Shown: positions 36,600-46,713 of the stretch, piece after piece
How positions within the stretch are numbered: the first letter of the stretch is position 1
How the letters are laid out: every line of letters begins with the position of its first letter
The notes under the pieces: generated by a model
What the model saw: only the letters and a program-made list of their open reading frames with translations
Told to the model about the DNA's origin: nothing
Database searches by the model: none
Program-made: the position numbers and the translations under genes
DNA from: Gnetum montanum
Lineage: Eukaryota; Streptophyta; Gnetopsida; Gnetales; Gnetaceae
Direction: 5' to 3'
Assembly (NCBI GenBank): GCA_015680685.1
Contig: MNCI01008022.1
Span: 449,973-513,972 of the forward strand
DNA: 64,000 nucleotides

Positions 36600-39500
36600 G
36601 ATCAACTAGATCAAAGCAGGTTCTCTTCCCCAGAAATTGACAGATTTAGGAAGCCCCCTCATCTATCTTTAGGTGGCTAGGAACAAGCTATGCAAAGCTC
36701 TTTTGGACTCAGGGTCAAGGGTCAATTTGATCTCCCATGATATGTACAAGAACTAGAACCTGCCCCCGCTAAAGAAGAGCAACATCTGACTCGAATTAGC
36801 AAACTAGTCCATCATCGTTCCCTTGGGTTTGGTGGAGGACATTATGACCACCGTTTGTGGGTGTTCCTACCCTACTGATTTCTTGGTCATTCGTGTCGAG
36901 AACTGTAAGGGGAACTTCCCAATCATCATGGGAAGAGCTTGGCTAAGCATAGTGGATGCACGACTAGGACTCCAAGATCTATCCCTGGAAATTTCAAAGG
37001 AAAATCCTTTCAGGAAGATCGAGAAGAAAAGAGTTCCATGCATCGTGTACAGTGACTCGGGGTGCAACTGTGTGTAGTAGTTATGGTTTGCTAAGTGGAT
37101 ATCCATTCAGGCATGTAGTCGGTGTACCGAGGAATCACCTATTCAACAGTGCCTGTACGCAGCAGCCACTACCCAAGAGGGTGCCCAGTGGTTGACAGCT
37201 GATCCTAATAGCAGCACATTATGCATGGAACCATCTGAAGGACTAGTGCAAGCCTATGTTGATAGCATGGATGAGATGGAGGAGATTCATCAACAAATTC
37301 CCATTGTTGATGACCAAGATGATTGGGGAACGCTACAAATCCCTGAGAGCTTCAAACAAGAGCCCCTTAAGTTAAAGTATTTACTGACTCACTTAGAGTA
37401 TGCATTCTTGCAAAATGACAAGCTAGTAATTATCAATGCCGCCCTTGCTCCTGAACAGAAAAAGAAATTGTTGGTGATGGTAAACAAATGGGTTGTTGCA
37501 TTCGCGTGGTCCTATCCTGAGTTGACTGGAGTTGATCCCAGGATCTGCTAGCACCGGATCTATCTTGACCCTTTCATGAAGCCACGATGACAGCCACAAA
37601 GACAGTTGAATCCCAAATTGAAGCAGGTTGTAAAAGATGAAATTGAACAATTGCTTAAGGTGGGATTCATCTATTCTGTCGCCGATAGCGAATGGGTTAG
37701 CCCACTCATTATCATACCCAAGAAAGGTGGCGAGTGGAGGGTCCATATTGATTTCCGGTTGCTCAACATGGTGACCTTCAAGGACCACTTCCCAGTCCCA
37801 TTTGTGGACCAAGTGTTGGACACAATCGCAGGACATCGATATGACAGTTTTTTGGATGGTTATAGTGGTTATAACCAAATCCAAATAGCACCAAAGGACC
37901 AGGCCAAAACTACATTCACGAGTTCATGGGGGACTTTTGCATATAAGAAGATGGCCTTTGGTCTGTGCAATGCGCCTACAATGTTCCAACACCTCGTCCT
38001 AAGCATCTTCCAGCAACAAATCGGCAATGGTGTAGAGGTCTTCATGGCTGACTTCTCCACCTATGGGGCCACATTCGAGCAAGCCTTAGACTGTCTAGAG
38101 CAGGTTCAAAAGCGGTGTGTAGACACCACTCTGCAGCTCAATTGGCAAAGGAACCATTTGATGGTCTAAGAGGGCATTGTGCTGGGGCATGGCATCTCAT
38201 CAACAGGGATCAACGTAGACCCTGAAAAGATCAGGGTCATCCAAGGAATAACTCGCCAACCAAGTACTGTCAAAGAAGTGTGGTCATTCCTTGGACACAC
38301 TGGTACTACTGGCGTTTCATTGAACGCTTCTTGAAGATAGCCAGGTCATTGGTAGAACTTACAAAGAAGGATGTTCTGTTCGTTTGGACCAAGGAATGCG
38401 AGTTTGCATTCCACGTGCTGAAACAGAAATTTGTAGAAGCTCCAGTTCTACGGGCACCAAATTGGTCCAGATCCTTTCACATTATGATGGATGCCTCCAA
38501 CTATGCCTTGGGATCCATGCTTACACAATGTAATGATCAGAAACATCCATATTATATCCATTGTGCAAGCCGTAGCATTGTGGGTGCACAGCTAAACTAT
38601 ACCACCACCGAGAAGGAGTTGATGGTGGTGGTGTTCACATTAGACAAATTCTAGCACTATGTGCTCGGATACGAGGTGTTTGTGCACACAGACCATAGTG
38701 CTATCCAGTTCCTGATGAATAAACCAATGGTGAGCCCCCGCATAATCTAGTGGCTGGTGATTCTTTAGGAGTTTGATTTTACCATGGTAGATAGAAAGGG
38801 GACTGAGAATGTGGTTGCGGACCACTTGTCTCGGTTACAATGGGATAACGTAGAAGAGGGGGAGCCTTTATCTGATCAGTTTCTAGATGAACTTCTCTTT
38901 AGAGGCACTGTTGATCCTCAAGTACCCAAGGAATCCCCTTGGTTCAACCACATTCGGACCTATCTTACAACCCAGGAGCTACCAAAGGAGTGGAACCATC
39001 AGCAGAAATAGCAGTTTCTCCATAAGGCCAAGCGTTTCATGGAAATCAACGGCCACCTCTATAAGGTGTGCGTAGACGGCTTGGTTTAATGGTGTGTCCC
39101 TGATGACGATACACTGCACATCCTCCAAGATGCTCACGAGGGTCCTTGTGGGGGCCATTATGCTGGATGTCGAATGACCATCAAAATCCTTCTTGTAGGG
39201 TATTACTGGCCTACAGTTTTCAAGGATGCACAATGGTTTGCCTGCTCCTACAAACGATGCCAAAGAGATGGTGGGATGTCGGCACGGTTAGAGGGACCTC
39301 AACAGTGGATCCAGCCACTAGAGCCCTTTGACATCTGGGGTATCGACTTCATGGGGCCCATCACCCCCTTGTCAAATGGAAAGGCATATATCATCGTCAC
39401 TATGGACTACTGTACAAAGTGGGTAGAAGTGGTAGTCATCACCGACTGTTCTTCCAACATCGCCGCACGATTTGTCCAACAAAAAATCATTACCAGGTTT

Positions 39501-40223
39501 GGACTGCCACGTGCACTCATTTCTGACAATGGGACTCACTTCACGAGTGTCACTTTTTGGAAACTCATGCAACACTTAGGGGTAACACATAAGTTCACAT
39601 CACCCTATCACCCCCAAGCCAACAGGCAGGCCGAAGTCACCAATAGGGAGATCACCAAAATCCTTACCCACACCATTAGCAAATATAGGAGGGATTGGAG
39701 CACCAAGCTTAACGATGCCCTATGGGCCTATCGCTCCACTTGGAAACTTCCTATAGGGTACTCTCCCTACGAGTTAGTGTATGGAAAATTGCCAACACTT
39801 CCAATCCAAGCAGAACTCTGGATACTATCCATAGCCAATGACCTCGGCCTTGACCTACTGCTAGCACAATGAGAACGATTAATCAATTTAAGTGTGCTAG
39901 ATGAGAACCGATTAGTGGCCCTACTTTCCAATGAAACCCACAAGGCCTATAACAAGAAACGACATGATCTTAGGATTCGGAAGGTCACATTTCGATGTGG
40001 AGACAAGGTATTGTATTGGAACCCCTCACATGTATCCCAACCGACAAAGTTTCAGACACTATGGGAGGGACCTTATATTGTCTCTGAAACCTTCCCATCT
40101 GGGGCCTTGCTCATCCACAAACCTGGGGATCCCACCAGAACACAGTTAGTCAACCGCCAACAATTAAAACCTTTCCATGAGCTCCACACAACTAGTGCCA
40201 CCGCCTCGTCATCAACTGGTTAG
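36600..40223 (+). pseudogene. pol of element D: protease, RT, RNase H, integrase (broken)
   Basis: Protease has an intact LLDSGSRVNLIS (about 36702-36740), then PIIMGRAWLS. RT, about 37480-38170: LNPKLKQVVKDEIEQLLKVG, WVSPLIIIPKKGGEWRVH, FLDGYSGYNQI, FGLCNAPTMFQH, and FMADFSTYG where A has FMDD. One base is missing near 38301 (ctggtactac against ctggctacta in A), shifting the frame. RNase H, 38420-38850, has MDASNYALGSML and TTEKELMVVVF. Integrase, about 39110-39870, has the HHCC-like finger, IDFMGPITP, SDNGTHFTS and HPQANRQAEV (D, D, E present). The C-terminal region 39894-40223 has EGPYIVSETFPSGA (GPY/F type). No chromodomain. Confidence 0.88.
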
Positions 40224-40229
40224 CCACGC

Positions 40230-41767
40230 TCCATTTTTCGTGTCTCCTCCTTTCCACCCAGTCGTGGGGAAGACACTCATCCCTGCTGATTCATTTCACT
40301 GCACCCCTCACCATTTTGTAATTTTTTGTTTTGTGCTTTTTTGTTTTCCACTTTTTTGTTTTACATTTTTTTGTCTTACTCTTTTTGTTTTACACTTCTT
40401 TGTTTCCACTTTTTTTTTTTACACTTTTTTGTTTTACACTTTTTTATTTTACACTTTTTGTTTCCATTTTTCATGTTTTTTGTTTACATTTTATCGTCAT
40501 ATTGTTTGGCACAGTTGGTTTTCGTTACGATGGGTCCTGTAATAGTCTTCCTTGTTATTTGGCTCCTGCCATTGCATAGTTGTCCTTGGATTTTATGTTG
40601 TTTTCAATTCATAAACTCGGTAGTGAGTCCACATCATTCGCCCATTCACCATTGCATGGTTTTCCTTTTGTTGCAAATATGTAACCCCTTCACTTAAAAA
40701 CATTTTAATTAATGTGTGACTTGTGTAGTTCCCAGACTGGGGGATGACCCAATGGTTTGAATCGGGTGTGACTTCAAGGGAAATGCTTTATTCATTGTTT
40801 TGTTCTGTTCTCCGGGTTGCTGGTGTGTCCTCACGGATTTCCTCCCACTCCAAGTCTCTCTCCACGGAAGCTTTTGGGTAGTTCAACTTTGCATGGTGTG
40901 ATCCTCACTGAAAAAAAAACTCAAAAATTCAAAAAAAAAGAAGGAAAAAGAAGCAAAAATAAAATAACCAAATAAAATGAGGATTCAAAGCACACCCCTT
41001 GGTTGAATGCATGCACACATGCATGGGTCTTCACATGGTGTGGTTCCCTCGCACAAAAGAAAAGAAAAATGAATCGTGGGGGAATTCAAAGCACACCCCT
41101 TAGACCACCTCTCACGGGCCATAAGCTTTAGTTATGGGACTTCCTTTGTCCCCTCTAACTTCGTCCCATTTCACTTCCTTCTTCTCACATTTCCTGGAGT
41201 GGTGTTTCTCTGTGGGGTCATTCTTGTTTCCTTGGGGGATGGTTGGGACTTCGTTTATTGCTGCAATGTCATTGCTTGCGGATGGTTTTAGGTCTCACTT
41301 CAGGAAGGTTCTACCAAGTCACTTAACCACGATCGCACACAGGGTTTCATGTGGCCAACACTTGAACTTTCCATTCTCTCCTCTCCCTCTGTGCCCACTC
41401 CTCTCCATACTCACCTCATTGCCCTTTTTATGTTTTGTGTGTTTGTCGTGTTTTCTGTAGGTCTCTCATGCCTTGGCGGGTTCTCTTGGTTTGGAGTCTT
41501 AACTGGCCAGCATCAATTCTTTGCGCCTGGGCCCACGGACCCTAGTGTTGAGGATATACAGGGGCTACAAAGGCTGTTGCCTGCTATGGGGAGGACCCAC
41601 CTTCATATTTCTGGTTCTGCCTGTTAAGCCTCCCATTCTTTGGATTTCTTGGTTGACTGGTTTCAGTGTCCCATCGTTCGATTTTGTCCTCGCGGAGTTC
41701 TTTTTCAATCCCATTCTCCAATTTTGTCTCTTTTTTGTGCTTCATTACCTTCCTCTTGTCCTTAGCC
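40230..41767 (+). other. 3' noncoding region of element D up to the gap
   Basis: Shares scattered blocks with A's 3' region (ggggaggaccca, gcatggtgtg, ccattctctcctctcc). It includes a T-rich tandem array at 40330-40480 built on acttttttgttttac. Open frames through the T-rich array are composition artefacts. Confidence 0.55.
40330..40480 (+). repeat. T-rich tandem array (acttttttgttttac unit)
   Basis: About eight imperfect copies of a 14-18 bp unit. Shorter related T-rich stretches stand at the same place after integrase in A (20180-20260) and B (minus, about 28170-28020), so the array is ancestral. Confidence 0.65.
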
Positions 41768-41987
41768 NNNNNNNNNNNNNNNNNNNNNNNNNNNNNNNNN
41801 NNNNNNNNNNNNNNNNNNNNNNNNNNNNNNNNNNNNNNNNNNNNNNNNNNNNNNNNNNNNNNNNNNNNNNNNNNNNNNNNNNNNNNNNNNNNNNNNNNNN
41901 NNNNNNNNNNNNNNNNNNNNNNNNNNNNNNNNNNNNNNNNNNNNNNNNNNNNNNNNNNNNNNNNNNNNNNNNNNNNNNNNNNNNNNN
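41768..41987. other. Assembly gap (220 N)
   Basis: A run of N inside element D, just upstream of the third reading frame. Frames that cross it are not meaningful. Confidence 0.99.
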
Positions 41988-42098
41988 CTTAACGGTGTGC
42001 CTGTGCCATTAACATAACTTGGTCAAATTGAGAAAGTATATACAGACCATCTGAAACTACTTATGAACGGTCTAACGGACGGTTATGTTTTATTGCAG

Positions 42099-44940
42099 AT
42101 GGCACCCAAGGGATGAAGGACCGTCACAACCAAGGGACAAGCGCCCACACACGGGAAGGGAACGAGGAGTGCAACCGCCAGAGTATGCGAAGGGCTCTCA
42201 TGCAACTGAGCCCTTTCGCAAACTACTTGACGTGGAATTTGTCCACGAGATTCCCGAAGAGGACATTCCCGGTGTGCAATTGCTAGGGGATGAGACTCCT
42301 GGGATAGCACCACGACTTGAGGTCACTTTGACCGAAGCCTGACTTGATGCTATCACACCACGCGAGGTGCAACGGACGGTCCTCCAAGAGCTAAATTTTG
42401 GACCATTCCTCGAGCACGCTCTAGAAGACATGAGGCTCCAATTGCAGAACTCTCCAATATGGCCAATCATAACAACCAGTGGGGAATGGTACTTAGGAGA
42501 AACTTATCTCTTTTGGACGAATCGGCAACCAGGGTCAAGAGTAAGAATCAAAGACATTTATGTCTCTTACTCTTCAGAAGAAATAGTGCAAGCTCTAGGG
42601 TTGCCTGAAGTTGGGGCAGATATGGCAGAAATTCCAAAGCAGGCCGATCCAGAGGTGAAGGTGCAATGGATCTAACGGTGCTATGGGGTAGAGTGCAAGG
42701 AATTCGGCTCCTTAACCACAGCGGAGAGAGTATACTCCAAGATAGTGTCTTACCATTTGAATCCAACGGTAAGACCCAGCAAAATCACAGCCTTCTCCGC
42801 TCGTGCATGTGCCGCCTTGAGTGGGAAATTTCCCATGAGTCTTCCACAATTGTTCTTTTTGGAGATTGAAAAAAGGTTCGCTGAGAACAAACGTGGAAGA
42901 TGAGCTCTCCCCTTTCCTTGCCTAATTTGAAAGTTATGCAAACGGGCAGGGATAGCACGATACTCTAATGATATCATTTGGCACGTCCCAATTGCCTCGT
43001 GACGAGAAATGATGAAAGATAAAACGCTTGCCGCCACACAGATAGAGGAAGAGCAGCAACCACCTCCACCACCTGCACAAACAACACAGCCGGGCTCGCA
43101 AACCACAACAGAATACATCCATGAGATCCGAGAAATGCTCTCGAGTCAGCAAGAGCCATCTGGCAGGACTGGTGGAGGAGAAGATACTTCGGTCTATCGC
43201 CCTGTCATGAGCCACCTAGAACAAGTGGCTCAATCAGTCAACTTGCTTGAAAGTGCAGGGCCGATATTCTCCACCGCCTGAGCACCAATTCCAACTAGAA
43301 CAGATCCAAGCATCCGAGATGTATCAACTGCAACTCAACAGTTATTCCCCGAAATCTCAGGGAATGCTGCTACTTTCTCGGTACACTTGGAAGATGGTGA
43401 GGGGGCGATGGTCCTGGTGATGCAGCACTAGGGACAAGAAGTTGCGGCTGAAGTGGTTGCTGATACAATTGCTACGGTTCTCAATGCATTGGCAGCACCT
43501 GTACTAAACATTCATGGACTACAAGATGTACAGGTGTCTGCTGGAACTTCGCGTAGCAAGATTGATGTAGCCCAACATGAAGAATTGTTAGACCGACTGG
43601 TAGGAACCGGGCAACCGCTTCCGGATGTCTTTGACCTTTCAGACAACATCACTGCGACCTAGTCAGAGTTGCTATCAGCAAGGGGCAAGAGCATCGTCTT
43701 GGAAGGGCAACTAGAAACTGCTCAAGCCGCTTGTCAGCGCTTGGCAATGGAGGTAGCCCAATTAAGAGCCCAGCTTGCTGATCCGGCCATCCTCAATCGT
43801 GAAATCACCAAAGATGAAGCTTTTCAACAGCTTCAACTTAAACTTCAGGTTGTTGAGGATGTTTGGGAGACGGCGATCCTAGACAAGTCCATAGCAGACG
43901 CTTGAGCGTATTATTTAGAGAAGGACTTGGCAAGGATTCGCCAGGAGAACATGTAGCTGACCACGGAAGTTCATTGCCTATGCAATGTTGGTGCAAAGAA
44001 TGAACACATGAAGGATTTCATCCACCAACAGCAGGAGAAGCTAGCCAGGGTGAACGCAGACATAAGAAGGTTGGTAGCTAAAAATAGAAATATGTCAATG
44101 GAGGAGGTTTCGGCATTGCAATAGAAGTTTGCAATCAAAATTACCGCTTGGAAGAATGAGGCCCTAAAATTTGAAAAAGTCAAAAATCATTACAGGGACC
44201 AAGTGGGATTGCAGAAGAAGGTGAATGAGAAGCACATTCAAGTCACTAAAGCCAAGATGTACCAAGCACTCCAGCACCTCTGAGAGGGAGGCAATATATG
44301 GCCATCCATCTTTGATGGGTTGAATGCCTACAACAAAGCAAAAATCCGCCTAAAGGAGCTGCAGATCGAAGAAATGACAGAATACATGGAGTTGGCCAAC
44401 CTTCGGTATGCAAACCTGGCTATGCTCACAGCTGGGAGACTGCGGTTAGAGTTAGAAAAGCAAGTGGCCACCTCGTATTCCCTATACGAGGGTGAGTTCC
44501 AGGCGCACAAGGTAACTAAACAAAAGCTAGCAATAGCAAATGCGGAACTCGAGGTCCTCAGCACAAGCTTTGAAGGCCAACATATTGTCACGGAGGACTT
44601 GGCCCGAAGAATGAGTGACTACCAGCAACTGTAGGCATCAATCCGAGCGTTCAATATCGAACGCAAGCAGTTCGCAGCCTGGTTTATCAACTTAAAAGAA
44701 CTCATTCCGGCGTTGTCTTCCCCTTGGGAAGTTCCAGTTCCAGCACACATTGGAGAAGCTGACTGGACCGTGAACGACCTCAGAAGCAAAGAAGAAAAAA
44801 TGAGGGCTCTCTTGGAGGTTTTCCAACTACCTCCAGAAGTTGCAGTTGCCGCAGGACTTCCGACATTCGTGCTGCCACCAACGCATAGGCCAGAGGCTGG
44901 AGAAGGTCCGTCAAAACCACCGCCCCTAGGGACGATGTGA
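42099..44940 (+). pseudogene. Third long reading frame of element D (env-position, function unknown)
   Basis: From 42100 to the TGA at 44938-44940 one frame runs about 946 codons with about 13 internal stops and no frameshift seen. Most stops (TAG, TGA, TAA) are explained by a single C-to-T in CAG, CAA or CGA. The N-terminal third has FWTNRQPGSRVRIKDIYVSY and EEIVQALGLPEVG, resembling the plant-transposon-protein domain seen in some Athila-type third frames (tentative). The middle is Pro/Gln-rich. 43670-44640 is heptad-like and rich in Leu, Glu, Lys and Gln, a probable long coiled coil. I see no clear membrane segment, which argues against a classic envelope protein. The frame sits where Athila elements carry env-like genes and is absent from A and B. 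Confidence 0.6.
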
Positions 44941-45166
44941 TCTTCTCCAGCAATTTTATGCATCATCCTATACATCAGAGGCTCCAGGACCAGCGAGGTG
45001 TTCAATTGTGTCTCTGAACACCGCCATTTTTGTAATTTGTCCTCCTCTATAACTTGGGCACTTGGTAAATTCATGTTGTGTCATGTGTGTGTCATTTATG
45101 TGTGTTGTAAATAAGAATCCATACCTTCCAAATTGTAAAGTAACTCAAGGACGAGTTTTTGCTCAG

Positions 45167-45177
45167 TTGTGGGGGTA
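45167..45177 (+). other. Polypurine tract of element D
   Basis: ttgtgggggta directly before the 3' LTR; same gggggta as in A. Confidence 0.6.
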
Positions 45178-46076
45178 TGATGAAGTGTCATAAAGTCAAT
45201 GCGTCGATTGGGCCGCGTATACGTGGCTACGTCGACGCGGGCCTGTCAACGTAGCCTCCCTGCGTCGACGTGGCCCCGTTTATGCAACCACCCTTCCCGA
45301 CCTATAAATATGAGGGCCTTCTGCCTCATTTAGGCATCTTTTTGAGTAGTTGTAGCAAAGCTCTTGCAGTTTGCTCTCGCAAGAGATAGAATATTTTCCA
45401 AGTGCCTGTAGCAGGTGTAAGAAAAGTGATTGGATCTTTATTCAAGCGTTGATGTATCTGAGCTCATTGGCGTGACGACAATAAAGACAAACTGTTCAAG
45501 CAATCCTTGCAACATTTGAACTTAGTTATTTTATGCATTTAATAATTTAACATGTTTATGCTTTATTAGTTACTTGTTAATTACTTATGTTTTCGTTATT
45601 GTAATTTCAATCGCTATTGTTCATTCGTAGTTCGTTAAGGCCATAAGTACGACCAACTCGAACGTAATCCAAATGCTTGGTAAGCCCAGTGATGTTTAAC
45701 GTCTAGTAACCTAGAAGCATTAGGAAATGCTCAGAATGTGCTCAGAAGATGGGATTGGATACTTATGTTAGAAATAGTTAAGATTTAGATTAGGATAATT
45801 TTAGATTAATTAATATTCTATCCTTATTTTCCAAGATAATTAGTCGTCGAAAGATAATTAAAAAGATATAAAAATCATTAGCCTTAATCTCACTTAACCA
45901 ACGTAAACAAAACTTCACAAGTGAGATTAGGATGACAACGACCGTTCTAACCCAAGGTTTCACTGGTTAGAAATTTGGTGTATGTTAAGTGCTTACAATC
46001 TGCGGATTTCGACTGAGTCGCACGTGAACGCTCGTGATTCGTATGGTTGGACGTAGGGATACCTAGCTGCTCATCA
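45178..46076 (+). repeat. 3' LTR of element D
   Basis: 899 bp, TGATGAAG to CTCATCA, followed by the target duplication ctgac. Collinear with 33050-33947; differences are mainly transitions at CG sites near the start. Confidence 0.9.
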
Positions 46077-46713
46077 CTGACTTACCCTAATGGTCAACCC
46101 AAAGGCAATAGTAAGTCATGGTCAAATACTTATCTACCTTATTGGAGGTGGGCAATGTCAACACTAAAAATAAAATTATATTAAAAATAAAAAAGCTAAG
46201 AGCATTAGCATCAATAACAGAAAAGCTGCAAAAGCAAACGTGAAAAGGAAAGGCCCAATGATAAACCCAACGCAAATAACACAAAGATAACAAAATGATT
46301 TAAGCGAGACTTTTTAAAATATATTGTTATTTAAACTAAACACTCTACACCACTTTGCGAGTTCAGTTTACTTAAGAAACAATTAACTTTTTGAAGCTTG
46401 TTTTTTTTTGAACTAAGCACTCTCCACAACATTGCACGAGTCTAAATGTACCTAAGAATAGATGAGGGTGGGGAGACAAGCTCAGGCTCGCGTTTCTCTT
46501 TAGCTTTTTCTTTTATCTTGATCTGTTTCTGCTTATTTTTTGGTTTTTGATTTTCTTGCAGATAGGCAATCAGGTCAGGTAATGGCAGACGATAAAAAAA
46601 AACAATATAAAATAATAATTACATAAATACCATTTTGTTGGTTGGCTGTAACAATGCAAAACCATGCATGCACAGGGGCAGCAAAGCAAACCATAACCAT
46701 ATGGATCATGGGA
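46077..46713 (-). other. Downstream flank and 3' UTR of the NPH3-like gene
   Basis: Between the target duplication of D and the NPH3-like stop. No coding; the 3' UTR must lie here, but I cannot fix a poly(A) site. Confidence 0.5.

Larger units (their letters stand above)
33050..46076 (+). mobile_element. Ty3/gypsy Athila/Tat-like retrotransposon D with an extra 3' reading frame
   Basis: A full-length 13.0-kb element: 5' LTR 33050-33947, primer site, gag, protease, RT, RNase H, integrase, about 5 kb of 3' region with a long third frame, polypurine tract, 3' LTR 45178-46076. Flanking target duplications are ctaac (33045-33049) and ctgac (46077-46081), one mismatch. The LTRs differ by several percent, mostly transitions. 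The element landed about 640 bp downstream of the NPH3-like gene's stop, in opposite orientation. All coding regions carry stops; RT has lost one catalytic Asp. Confidence 0.92.

Noticed and set aside
40177-40697. Phe-rich hydrophobic proteins in several frames after the integrase of D
   Set aside because: Come from the T-rich tandem array; TTT codons give apparent membrane proteins in every frame.
41521-42012. Open frame spanning the run of N
   Set aside because: Continuity is produced by the gap and cannot be read as coding.
42750-43215. Minus-strand open frames inside D
   Set aside because: Antisense shadows of the third reading frame, with no known domain.
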